Part shown: positions 7,188 through 14,406 of the stretch, one piece after another | How positions within the stretch are numbered: the first letter of the stretch is position 1 | Layout: every line of letters begins with the position of its first letter | Notes under the pieces: generated by a model | Database searches by the model: none | Told to the model about the DNA's origin: nothing | Seen by the model: the letters and a program-made list of their open reading frames with translations, nothing else | Translations under genes and position numbers: made by a program | Source of the DNA: CAKZYD01 sp039026755 | Lineage (GTDB): Bacteria > Pseudomonadota > Alphaproteobacteria > Sphingomonadales > CAKZYD01 | Assembly: GCA_039026755.1 (NCBI GenBank) | Contig: JBCCLR010000082.1 | Location: 1-14,519 of the forward strand | Length of the DNA stretch: 14,519 nt | Reading direction: 5' to 3'

Positions 7188-7211
7188 ATGGTGGCGAAAG
7201 TGCGGTCATGA
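7188..7211 (+). other. Seven-codon upstream ORF overlapping the STAND start
   Basis: ATG at 7188 encodes MVAKVRS and ends in TGA at 7209-7211, overlapping the STAND ATG (7208-7210) as ATGA. AGGCGG-like bases precede it. If translated it would couple initiation of the STAND gene, which otherwise has a weak ribosome binding site. It could equally be chance. Confidence 0.25.
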
Positions 7212-9808
7212 CGGATACCTCGAAGCTGGCGACAAGCCTGCTTCCGGAAGAGATCAAGAAAAGCTGGTTTCAAAGCTTGCTCGGCTCGACACTTGGCCTG
7301 GCGATTATGCTGCTTGTCACCCTGTTTCTCTATATGGGCCTCGTGACCACGCTGTCAGCTTTTGTCGAAGACCTTGACGGCTTTCGGCAACAGCTGGGCC
7401 TCTGGTTTTGGCCGACACTGCTGGCACCGCTTGGGGTGATCGCGGTCTGTGTCGGCTTACCTGCCGCGCTTAAAGCCCGGCGCGAACGCCTTCTGCGCGC
7501 AGTTAAGATCACAACTGGGCAGCGCACCGCCGGCGCATTCCGGACCATACCATACAGCCAAGCTGATGCCGCGTCTTTTCATCGCCGTGATGGCGCTAAC
7601 GCACAGGTGGTTACTTGGGTCGATAAGAGCACGCAGCCGCTGCTGTACCTCACGGGCGCTTCTGGGACTGGGAAATCCTCGCTGCTGCAAGTGGCACTGC
7701 TGCCGCAGCTTTCAAAACTGGGCTGGCACACGGTGTTGCTGCGCTTTGATCGCGACCCCGAAGCGCGTCTGCGCGCAGCGCTTGTTGAGGAGGCTGGGCT
7801 GTGGAAATCAGCGCCAGAGCAGACAGACCTAGCGCAACTGCTACGCAGTGCCGAGGCGCAGGCCAAGCGCAAGAAATGCCGCGTTTTGATCGTCATTGAT
7901 CAGTTTGAGGAGTTTCTGATTCTCAACGATGATGACGCCATGCGCCCGGTCCTTGGCGCGTTCAAAGCACTGGCCAAAGAGGGCGCGCAGGCGCTTCGTC
8001 TTCTGTTTGTCTACCGTGATGACTATGGGCCCTTGATCTTCAAGCGTGGTTTGCCGCCATCAGTTGCCGGTCAGAACGAATTCGTCCTTGCGCCATTTTT
8101 GCGGCCCGAGGCGGAAGCATTCCTCAAAACCGGTGGGCGCGAGCTTTCTCAAACCGCCTATGATCAGTTATTCCGGGGGCTCGACCGGATTGAGGGGACG
8201 AAGGGGCTTTATAAACTGATTACCCTCAACATGGTTGGTTTGGTGATTGAACGCATGGGCGCGCGCCTGGATGTGGACCCGGAACGATTGATCGACGGTT
8301 ATCTGCGCGAAAAGCTGACCGAAGTCGACACGCGCGATCATGCTGTGGACGTTGTCAGCGCGATTATCACCGACGCGGGAACCAAGCGCCCGCGCACGCT
8401 CGGCGAGCTTGCACAGGATACAAAGCGCGCGGATTGGCAGGTCAGGGCGACGCTGGAAAAGCTTCGGGCGGCTGGTCTGGTGCGCGATGTTGCCGGGCAC
8501 ACCTGGGAGATTGCGCACGACTTTCTCGCCCGCCAGATTGGCACGCTGCTTGGTCGCCTGAAGCCATCATGGGCTGCGCGGGCGCTGCGCGCCGGGCCGG
8601 CGGCGGCGCTGCCAGCACTTGTCGTCTGGGCTGGCCTTGCCGGTTATCTGGCGCTCGATTATTGGCCCAAGGAACAGCAGCGCGCCGCGCTTCAAGCAAT
8701 CGCTGACCTGGGTTTTACCCGCGTAACAGAGGTGATGGATGGTGGTGGGACGCGGGAAAAGATTGTGCTTGAAGATAAGTCGGTTAGCGACGCAGAACTC
8801 GAACGGTTTGTCGCTGAATTTGGTCGCGCTTTTGGACTGGACCGTGCGTTAAGCCTGGATTTGACCGATGCTATCGCGCTTAAGTCTCTAAAACCTATCT
8901 CAAGTTTGATCAGCCTTCAGTATCTGGACTTAAGCGGGGTAGACGCGATCACGTCTCTCGAACCACTGGCAGGGCTTGTAGACCTGCAGTATCTGAATTT
9001 GACCAGTGTTGAAAAAATTACCTCTCTGCAATCACTGGCAGGGCTTGCGAACCTGCAATATCTGGACTTGACATATGCTGACGGGATCAAGTCGCTCGAA
9101 CCACTGGCAGGCCTTGCTGCTTTGCAGTCTCTGTACCTGACCGATGTTGGGGGGATCAGTTCGCTCGAACCGCTAAAAGGTTTGATCAACCTACGGGATC
9201 TCACTCTAACAAATGTCGACGGGGTTACCTCTCTTCAACCACTGGCAGGCCTTACGAACCTGCAATATCTGGACTTGACAGATGCTGACGGGATCACTTC
9301 GCTCGAACCACTGACAGGTCTTTCACACCTTGACTGGCTTGCCTTGGCAAATGCCGACGGGATCACCTCTCTCGAACCATTAGAAGGTCTCATCAACTTA
9401 AGGTATCTTAACTTAACAAGTGTCGAAGGAATTGCCTCTCTCGAGCCGCTCGCAAAACTGAAAAACCTGAAGTATCTCGACTTAACAAATATAAAACGGG
9501 TTTCCTCTCTAGAACCAATCTCAGGTCTCAGTAATCTTAAGTTTTTGAGCTTGAGGAAAACCGATTGGATTACATCTCTCGAACCACTCGCGCACCTTCG
9601 TAAATTAGAGCGTCTGGACTTAAGGCAAGCTGAATTAAGCACCTCACTAGAGCCACTATCTGGTCTGATCAACCTAAAACTCCTTAGACTTTCCGATGCC
9701 CGAGGGATCTTATCGCTCGCCCCTCTTCGCGACCTGGAAGGTCTAAAAATCTCCGGTGCATCATCCTCGCTCATGGCCACAGCGCGTGCACCCGAAACTT
9801 CAAACTAA
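7208..9808 (+). CDS. Membrane-anchored STAND NTPase with leucine-rich repeat sensor (NLR-like)
   Basis: 866 residues. Order of parts: membrane helices ~24-50 and ~66-88; a positively charged KARRER stretch; a degenerate entry motif (YSQADAASFHRRDG); P-loop NTPase with Walker A GASGTGKSS 150-158, Walker B VLIVIDQFEE 226-235 and VYRDDY around R270 (the arginine strand seen in nSTAND1-type proteins); a winged-helix-like segment ~395-450 (LGELAQDT, EKLRAAGLV, AHDFLARQ); a third membrane helix ~464-487; a linker; then 13 leucine-rich repeats of exactly 23 residues (545-843). STAND NTPases oligomerise on ligand sensing; members include apoptotic and plant/animal immune receptors and bacterial antiphage proteins. 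No enzymatic effector domain is visible, so the N-terminal helices may be the output. The gene has its own promoter-like site and terminator and no partner gene beside it. The antiphage role is an inference; a signalling or regulatory role is possible. Confidence 0.85.
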   Translation: MTDTSKLATSLLPEEIKKSWFQSLLGSTLGLAIMLLVTLFLYMGLVTTLSAFVEDLDGFRQQLGLWFWPTLLAPLGVIAVCVGLPAALKARRERLLRAVKITTGQRTAGAFRTIPYSQADAASFHRRDGANAQVVTWVDKSTQPLLYLTGASGTGKSSLLQVALLPQLSKLGWHTVLLRFDRDPEARLRAALVEEAGLWKSAPEQTDLAQLLRSAEAQAKRKKCRVLIVIDQFEEFLILNDDDAMRPVLGAFKALAKEGAQALRLLFVYRDDYGPLIFKRGLPPSVAGQNEFVLAPFLRPEAEAFLKTGGRELSQTAYDQLFRGLDRIEGTKGLYKLITLNMVGLVIERMGARLDVDPERLIDGYLREKLTEVDTRDHAVDVVSAIITDAGTKRPRTLGELAQDTKRADWQVRATLEKLRAAGLVRDVAGHTWEIAHDFLARQIGTLLGRLKPSWAARALRAGPAAALPALVVWAGLAGYLALDYWPKEQQRAALQAIADLGFTRVTEVMDGGGTREKIVLEDKSVSDAELERFVAEFGRAFGLDRALSLDLTDAIALKSLKPISSLISLQYLDLSGVDAITSLEPLAGLVDLQYLNLTSVEKITSLQSLAGLANLQYLDLTYADGIKSLEPLAGLAALQSLYLTDVGGISSLEPLKGLINLRDLTLTNVDGVTSLQPLAGLTNLQYLDLTDADGITSLEPLTGLSHLDWLALANADGITSLEPLEGLINLRYLNLTSVEGIASLEPLAKLKNLKYLDLTNIKRVSSLEPISGLSNLKFLSLRKTDWITSLEPLAHLRKLERLDLRQAELSTSLEPLSGLINLKLLRLSDARGILSLAPLRDLEGLKISGASSSLMATARAPETSN
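8840..9736 (+). repeat. 13 in-register 69-bp repeats encoding 23-residue LRRs
   Basis: The block is exactly 13 x 69 bp with no indels. The consensus per unit is roughly xNLQYLDLTxxDGITSLEPLxGL. It resembles SDS22/internalin-type LRRs but is one residue longer than their usual 22. Units 4 (9047-9115) and 7 (9254-9322) differ at only 6 of 69 bases by direct count, whereas the outer units are much more diverged. This suggests duplication or recombination among the central units. Confidence 0.9.
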
Positions 9809-9816
9809 GTGCCACG

Positions 9817-9836
9817 CGGCTACCAGCCGATTTTTT
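9817..9836 (+). terminator. Intrinsic terminator of the STAND-LRR gene
   Basis: CGGCT (9817-9821), loop ACC, AGCCG (9825-9829), then A and six T (9831-9836). The stem is short but GC-rich with a U-run. It lies 9 bp after the STAND stop codon and before the convergent dioxygenase gene. Confidence 0.65.
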
Positions 9837-9889
9837 AGGATTAGTTTTTCTAAAATACTAAGCCTCAGTTCCAAAGACACATCCCACCC

Positions 9890-10747
9890 CTAAAACGGCT
9901 TATCGCCGCGCACCCACATCCGGTGCGTGAGGCGCTCGTATTTGGTGTCGTCGAACAGGCTGCCGGTGTGCAGGGTGCAGCGGTTGTCCCAGGTGAGGAT
10001 GTCGCCCGGCTGCCATTTGTGGCGGAATACGAATTGCTCTTGGGTGACGAATTCGACCAATTCATCGACAAACGCCATGGCGTCTTCGGTGTCCATGCCG
10101 ACGATACCTTTGACTGTTCCAGTGGACACCCATAGCGCCTTGCGGCCATCGGCGGGGTGTGTGCGGATGAGGGGGTGATAGACATCCGGATTGTCTTTGA
10201 TGATGTCAGGCGTAATGGGTTTTTTGCCGTAAGCCCGTGTTTGCATCAGGTGCAGATAGCTGTGGTGCACGACGAGGGGGTCGAGCTGGACTTTGCGCTC
10301 TTCAGGCAGCGCGTCATACGCCGCGCAGCAGTCGGCGATCAGCGTGTCGCCGCCTTCAGCCGGCACTTCGATGGAATAGAGCATGGTGTTCATCACCGGC
10401 TGTTCTTTATAAGAGTAATCGGTATGCCAGCCGATGCCGTCAAAATGCGCGCCAACGGGGTCGCCGCGATCATTCTTTTTGTTGGAGAGCAGATAAATCT
10501 TTGGATAGCCGGGCAGGGTAAATTTGGTTTGCGTATGATCTTCTGGCTCGCCGAACGCGGAGAGAAACCGCATCAAATCATCGGGCGACATGTCCTGCCC
10601 GCGGATCAAGAGCGCGCCGTGCTTTTGGAAGATGTCAACAAGGTCTTGGTGGATCTCGTCGCTGGCGTGTGCCACATCCACACCAGATACTTCCGCGCCA
10701 AAACCAGGCTTGAGCTCTGTTATTTCAAGTGTTTGCGCATGGGCCAT
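9890..10747 (-). CDS. TauD/TfdA-family 2-oxoglutarate-dependent Fe(II) dioxygenase
   Basis: 285 residues, the normal length for TauD/TfdA enzymes. These hydroxylate a substrate carbon using O2 and 2-oxoglutarate, often releasing sulfite, an alcohol or an aldehyde. The iron triad is H108 and D110 (GWHTDYSY) and H260 (WDNRCTLHTG). R272 and R276 in YERLTHRMW correspond to the two C-terminal arginines of TauD that bind 2-oxoglutarate and the substrate acid group. The protein ends in RGDKPF, as TauD nearly does. The ATG at 10745-10747 has an ideal AGGAGGT (plus 10753-10759) 5 bp upstream; the extension to 10831 is rejected for that reason. It is divergent from the MFS transporter with 165 bp between starts, suggesting import and oxidation of the same compound. 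Taurine itself is not implied: the family takes many sulfonates, aryloxy acids and alkyl sulfates. Confidence 0.93.
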   Translation of the reverse strand: MAHAQTLEITELKPGFGAEVSGVDVAHASDEIHQDLVDIFQKHGALLIRGQDMSPDDLMRFLSAFGEPEDHTQTKFTLPGYPKIYLLSNKKNDRGDPVGAHFDGIGWHTDYSYKEQPVMNTMLYSIEVPAEGGDTLIADCCAAYDALPEERKVQLDPLVVHHSYLHLMQTRAYGKKPITPDIIKDNPDVYHPLIRTHPADGRKALWVSTGTVKGIVGMDTEDAMAFVDELVEFVTQEQFVFRHKWQPGDILTWDNRCTLHTGSLFDDTKYERLTHRMWVRGDKPF

Positions 10748-10752
10748 CGCAT

Positions 10753-10759
10753 ACCTCCT
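10753..10759 (-). promoter_or_regulatory. Strong ribosome binding site of the dioxygenase
   Basis: AGGAGGT on the minus strand, 5 bp before the ATG at 10745-10747. It fixes the start of the dioxygenase and rules out the longer frame. Confidence 0.8.
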
Positions 10760-10786
10760 GCATCTGATATAGCACGCTAGAGAAAA

Positions 10787-10799
10787 AACCTGGAAGGTT
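10787..10799. promoter_or_regulatory. Short inverted repeat in the dioxygenase/MFS divergent region
   Basis: AACCT (10787-10791), GGA, AGGTT (10795-10799). On the minus strand it reads AACCT-TCC-AGGTT followed by more T, so it could be an operator or a weak attenuator in the dioxygenase leader. The stem is only 5 bp with two G-C pairs, so the evidence is thin. Confidence 0.25.
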
Positions 10800-10893
10800 G
10801 TTGACCGTATGCGCACCAATGTTTGCTTCAACTTTTTGCGGGGGCGCGCTGGCCGCGTTTTCCGCTAGGCTTACGTCATATTGAGGAAGAACG

Positions 10894-10932
10894 ATGCGCG
10901 GGAGGCATAATCTTGACCGATCAGGTGCTTGA
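10894..10932 (+). other. Short upstream ORF overlapping the MFS start
   Basis: ATG at 10894 has a good GAGGAAG (10883-10889) 4 bp upstream and encodes a 12-residue peptide, MRGRHNLDRSGA, ending at 10932. That is 17 bases past the first codon of the MFS gene (10913-10915), in another frame. It may tune translation of the transporter or be incidental. Confidence 0.3.
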
Positions 10933-12157
10933 AGAAGGCGTGGCAAGGCCGTCGCTGGCCACATGGCTCGGCTTTGGCGTGATCAGCATTTTCTTTTTTC
11001 ATGTCACGTCCACAACGTTTACCTCCTTGGGTGTGGTGCTGCCCTATATGATTGAGGCGCTGAATTGGAGCTGGTCAGAAGCCGGGCTCGGGTTTTCAAT
11101 CCTCGCCTTGCTGGTGGGTCTTGCCTCGCTCGCTCCTGTTTGGGTGATCCGCCGGTCGAGCGTTAAACTGTCTTTGATTATTGGCGGGGCGATCATGATT
11201 GCCGGCTTTGCTTTGCTCGCCACCACGTCATCCCTGATGCAATATTTCTTCGGCACGGGCTTGGCCGGTGTGGGCTACACGCTGTGTAGTACGGTGCCTG
11301 GCGTGCATTTTATCAATACGCATTTTGCGCCCGAAAAACGCTCGAGCACCATCGGCATTTATTTGACGATTGGCGGTTTTGGCGGTGTGCTTGGGCCGCT
11401 GTTGGTGACGTCGGTTGTCGGGCTGAGCGGCGATTGGCGCATGTTTTGGTGGGTCGCAACACTGGTTACAGCGCTGCTTATGGCGCTGACCGCGCTTTTC
11501 CTCTCCAGCCAGCCTGGAACAGCAGCGGCTGATGACACGCCTGATAATGATGGTGATGCGAATGACGCGCCGGACTGGACCTATGGCGAGGTTGTCCGCT
11601 GCCCGCAATACTACATCATCGTCACAGCGCTCACTTTAACGCTGTTTTGTGGGCTTACGCTGAACAGCTGGGCCGTAACCCATATGACCAATATGGGCGT
11701 CACTTCGGCTATTGCCGCCGGCGCGCTGAGCGGCCATGCGCTGATCAACGCGTTGTCCCGCGGCCTTGGGACGGTGTTTGTAACGCGCGTTGCTGCAAAA
11801 TGGCTGTTAGTGTCTGCGCTGGCCGCGGAGGTGGTGGGCATGGTGGCGCTGGCCTACGCAGATCGGCCGCTCACCATCACGCTGTTTGGTCTCGGCGAAG
11901 GCTATGGTTATGGCATGTGTTTGTTTGCAACGACGGTGTTGTTGGTCGACTATTTTGGCACCGCGAAAAACCCTGAAGTGTTTGGCCTGATGCACCTGAT
12001 TACCACCGTCGCCATGATAGGCCCCGTCTTGGCTGGTTTTATTGCCGAGCGTGTCGGCGGCTTTGGCCCGGTGTTTTTAGGCTATGGCGCTATCGTGTTC
12101 TGCACCATGCTTGCCGTCGCAACAATGACCACGCCGAAACGCAGTACGGCAGCTTAA
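10913..12157 (+). CDS. MFS transporter
   Basis: 414 residues with the hydrophobic profile of a 12-helix major facilitator: six helices, a central cytoplasmic loop, six more. The loop after TM2 carries WVIRRSS in place of the usual GxxxDRxGRR, and TM4-5 has GVGYTLCSTVPG and LTIGGFGGVLGP. The pattern resembles monocarboxylate/organic-anion MFS proteins. The central loop (~200-222) is unusually acidic, with seven Asp between PGTAAA and WTYGE. The start is taken as TTG at 10913-10915 because GGGAGG (10900-10905) lies 7 bp upstream; the frame is open back to 10823 but has no better site. A short ORF overlaps this start. It is divergent from the TauD-type dioxygenase and upstream of an acyl-CoA synthetase, suggesting uptake of an organic acid. 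Substrate and direction are not determined. Confidence 0.88.
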   Translation: MTDQVLEEGVARPSLATWLGFGVISIFFFHVTSTTFTSLGVVLPYMIEALNWSWSEAGLGFSILALLVGLASLAPVWVIRRSSVKLSLIIGGAIMIAGFALLATTSSLMQYFFGTGLAGVGYTLCSTVPGVHFINTHFAPEKRSSTIGIYLTIGGFGGVLGPLLVTSVVGLSGDWRMFWWVATLVTALLMALTALFLSSQPGTAAADDTPDNDGDANDAPDWTYGEVVRCPQYYIIVTALTLTLFCGLTLNSWAVTHMTNMGVTSAIAAGALSGHALINALSRGLGTVFVTRVAAKWLLVSALAAEVVGMVALAYADRPLTITLFGLGEGYGYGMCLFATTVLLVDYFGTAKNPEVFGLMHLITTVAMIGPVLAGFIAERVGGFGPVFLGYGAIVFCTMLAVATMTTPKRSTAA

Positions 12158-12159
12158 CA

Positions 12160-12179
12160 GGCGCATGCAAATGGGCGCC
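12160..12179 (+). terminator. Weak hairpin after the MFS gene
   Basis: GGCGC (12160-12164) and GCGCC (12175-12179) can pair over a 10-base loop, 3 bp after the MFS stop. The following ATTTCCCTT is only partly T-rich. It may be a weak terminator or nothing. Confidence 0.25.
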
Positions 12180-12203
12180 ATTTCCCTTCTGCATATATTT
12201 GAG

Positions 12204-12232
12204 TTGTCAATACAAGTTTATCGCGGTATCTG
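12204..12232 (+). promoter_or_regulatory. Possible promoter of the acyl-CoA synthetase gene
   Basis: TTGTCA (12204-12209), 17-bp spacer, TATCTG (12227-12232), about 80 bp before the ATG. The -35 is good and the -10 poor. TTGTCAATA also occurs in the candidate MDR promoter on the minus strand. TTGTCAATACAA here contains a TTGT-N4-ACAA half-symmetry that could be a regulator site. Confidence 0.3.
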
Positions 12233-12310
12233 CCAAAGCCGAAATAGGGTGTAGCGGTCACGTTGCAGCCTTGATGGTCTCCCGGGACGAAATTTTTTGG
12301 AGTGTGCGCG

Positions 12311-14371
12311 ATGCAGCTGCTTGATGAAGCAGAATATTCAAAACTCGAATTTTGTTTTTATCCGCACTCTGCAGCGATTGTTGGAGCCTCAACAAATCCA
12401 GCAAAATTTGGCGGGAAAGCTCTAAAGTATTGCCTGGAGCGCGGCTATGACGGGCGCATGTACCCCATCAACGCGCAGGCTGATGAAGTGCAGGGCGTTA
12501 AGGCCTATAGCGCACTGAGCGACCTGCCTGAAACACCTGATATTGCAGTGATCGCTGTGCCAGCGCCATTGGTGAAGGGAAGCGTGCTTGAAGCAGCGCA
12601 GATGGGCGTCAAGGTTGCCGTCATCTATGGCGCGCAATTTGCCGAGGTCGGCGCCGAAGGCCAGAAACGCCAGGATGATTTGGTGGCTATCGCGCGCCAG
12701 CATGGCATGCGCCTGGTTGGCCCTAATTGTCTCGGTGTTGTGGCCCTAGCCTCTGGGTTTATCGCCAGCTTTGCCAGCGCGCCTGACCATCATGAGGGCA
12801 ATGGCTGGCCCGACGTGGGCAGCATTTCGGTGGCAAGCCAATCGGGCGGTGTTGGGATGCAAATCTTTTCGCAGCTGCGTGACCGCGGGCTCGGTCTGGC
12901 GAACTGGATTTCAACTGGCAATCAAGCCGACATCGACGTTGCCGATGCCATCGCTTATTTCGCCAGTGATGAAAAAACCAAGACCATCGCGATTTATATG
13001 GAAGATGCAAGCCGCGGTGTAAAACTCACGCAAAGCTTGGAGCTTGCGCGGCGCGCTAAAAAACCTGTGGTCATTTACAAGGTGGGGACCACGCCAGAGG
13101 GCGGTGACGCCTCTGCCGGGCATACCGCATCGATGTATGTGGAAGATCGCATGCTTGATGATGTCTTTAAGCAATATGGCGTGCTGCGGGCGTATTCTGT
13201 TAATGACCTTATTGAGCTGGTAGCCGCTTGCGATGCTGGCAATATCCCGGCAAGCAATGATGTGGTGGTGATTTCCTGTTCCGGCGGGGCAGCAGTGATG
13301 ATGACGGATGTGGCGGCCCAGCGCGGCCTCAATCTCATCGACTTGCCCGAAGATGCACTTGCAGCGCTCAAAGAGACCAACAGCTTCGTCAATGATCGCA
13401 ACCCCATAGATATCTCGGCTCCTTCGATGAGCAATATGGAAATCGTGGCGGGCCACTTGCGCTGGGGCTTGGAGCGCAATGCTCCCACCATGATCGGCTA
13501 TATGAGCCATGCGCCGTTTGTACCGAAAAACCGGCATGCTATCGTGGAGCAGCTGCTCACCTTTGGCGAGGCTTACCCTGATAAGCTGATCGCACTTGCA
13601 GCAAATTTCTTCCCCGAAGACCGCAAAGCCCTGGTGCAATCGGGTGTCGCCGTCTTCGATGACCCCACCATCGCCACCGAAGCTGTGGCCAAGCTGGTGG
13701 CGGCTGGCCAAGCGTTTCAAAAACCGGCAACAGAGCCTGCACTGACCGCGCCTGCGGGTGATTTAACCGAACGGCTGGAGGCGGCTGGCATCACACGGCT
13801 TGAAGAAACTCCGGCGGCGACTTTGGATGACGCGCGCCGGCATATGACGGGGCCATCTGTCCTTAAACTAAAAGCGCCGACGCTGCTGCATAAAACGGAG
13901 ATTGGCGGAGTTGTCACCGGCATCAAAACGGAGGCTGATCTGGTCAGCGCCTTTGCAACCCTAGAACGGCAATGTACGAAGCACGCCGATGACTATCCAG
14001 GCCTTCACATTACTATTTCGCCGCAGGTGAGCGGCGTAGAAGTCATTATCGGCGTGCGCCAAGACGATTATTTTGGGCCACTTGTGGTGCTTGGCTCCGG
14101 CGGCGTTAATTGTGAAATCTTCAACGACGTAACCTATCGAAAGGCGCCCTTTGGTAAAACCGATGCGGTAGCGATGGTGGATGCCTTAAGAACCGCGCCG
14201 ATGTTGCAAGGCTGGCGCGGTGCGCCGGCGGTAAACCGCGCGGCGCTGGAGGAGGCCTTGGTCGCCTTAGCGGAACGCGCGGCATCGATGCCTAGTTTTG
14301 AAATTAATCCACTCATAGTCACGCCATCTGGTATTGTCGGCGTTGATTTAGTGACGGCGAGCGCCGCTTAA
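12311..14371 (+). CDS. ADP-forming acyl-CoA synthetase (acetate-CoA ligase family)
   Basis: 686 residues with alpha and beta parts fused. Residues ~12-130 are the CoA-binding Rossmann domain (AAIVGAS, RMYPINAQADEVQG). Residues ~155-300 are the succinyl-CoA-ligase-like domain with ASQSGGVGMQ and the SAGHTAS loop, whose H271 is the expected phosphohistidine. A second ligase-like domain follows, and from ~478 comes an ATP-grasp domain with LLHKTEIGGV (H527, K528), GVEVIIGVRQDDYFGPLVVLGSGG-type strand and loop, and FEINPL near the end. These enzymes interconvert acid + CoA + ATP with acyl-CoA + ADP + phosphate. The ATG at 12311 was chosen: GGAG (12299-12302) is 8 bp upstream; the GTG at 12302 overlaps that site. 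An enoyl-CoA hydratase begins 35 bp downstream, so a CoA-thioester catabolic operon is likely. The acid substrate is unknown. Confidence 0.92.
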   Translation: MQLLDEAEYSKLEFCFYPHSAAIVGASTNPAKFGGKALKYCLERGYDGRMYPINAQADEVQGVKAYSALSDLPETPDIAVIAVPAPLVKGSVLEAAQMGVKVAVIYGAQFAEVGAEGQKRQDDLVAIARQHGMRLVGPNCLGVVALASGFIASFASAPDHHEGNGWPDVGSISVASQSGGVGMQIFSQLRDRGLGLANWISTGNQADIDVADAIAYFASDEKTKTIAIYMEDASRGVKLTQSLELARRAKKPVVIYKVGTTPEGGDASAGHTASMYVEDRMLDDVFKQYGVLRAYSVNDLIELVAACDAGNIPASNDVVVISCSGGAAVMMTDVAAQRGLNLIDLPEDALAALKETNSFVNDRNPIDISAPSMSNMEIVAGHLRWGLERNAPTMIGYMSHAPFVPKNRHAIVEQLLTFGEAYPDKLIALAANFFPEDRKALVQSGVAVFDDPTIATEAVAKLVAAGQAFQKPATEPALTAPAGDLTERLEAAGITRLEETPAATLDDARRHMTGPSVLKLKAPTLLHKTEIGGVVTGIKTEADLVSAFATLERQCTKHADDYPGLHITISPQVSGVEVIIGVRQDDYFGPLVVLGSGGVNCEIFNDVTYRKAPFGKTDAVAMVDALRTAPMLQGWRGAPAVNRAALEEALVALAERAASMPSFEINPLIVTPSGIVGVDLVTASAA

Positions 14372-14406
14372 AAGCGGGAGCGCGTGAAGAGCAGGGGCCT
14401 TTTGCT

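Noticed and set aside
8840..9736. 69-bp tandem repeats considered as CRISPR or a non-coding satellite
   Set aside because: There are no unique spacers, the repeats are contiguous, and they stay in one reading frame with the LRR leucine pattern.
9235..9780. Repetitive minus-strand open frame under the LRR block
   Set aside because: Its repeats (SGSxEVIPSA-like) are only the complement of the LRR codons.
7074..9889. STAND gene as cargo of a mobile element
   Set aside because: No transposase, integrase, tRNA edge or flanking direct repeats were seen around it.
10157..10780. 207-codon plus-strand open frame opposite the dioxygenase
   Set aside because: Antisense to conserved iron and 2-oxoglutarate motifs; composition is that of a shadow frame.
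12911..13720. 269-codon minus-strand open frame opposite the acyl-CoA synthetase
   Set aside because: His/Cys/Arg-rich shadow of a clear coding gene; no recognisable motif.
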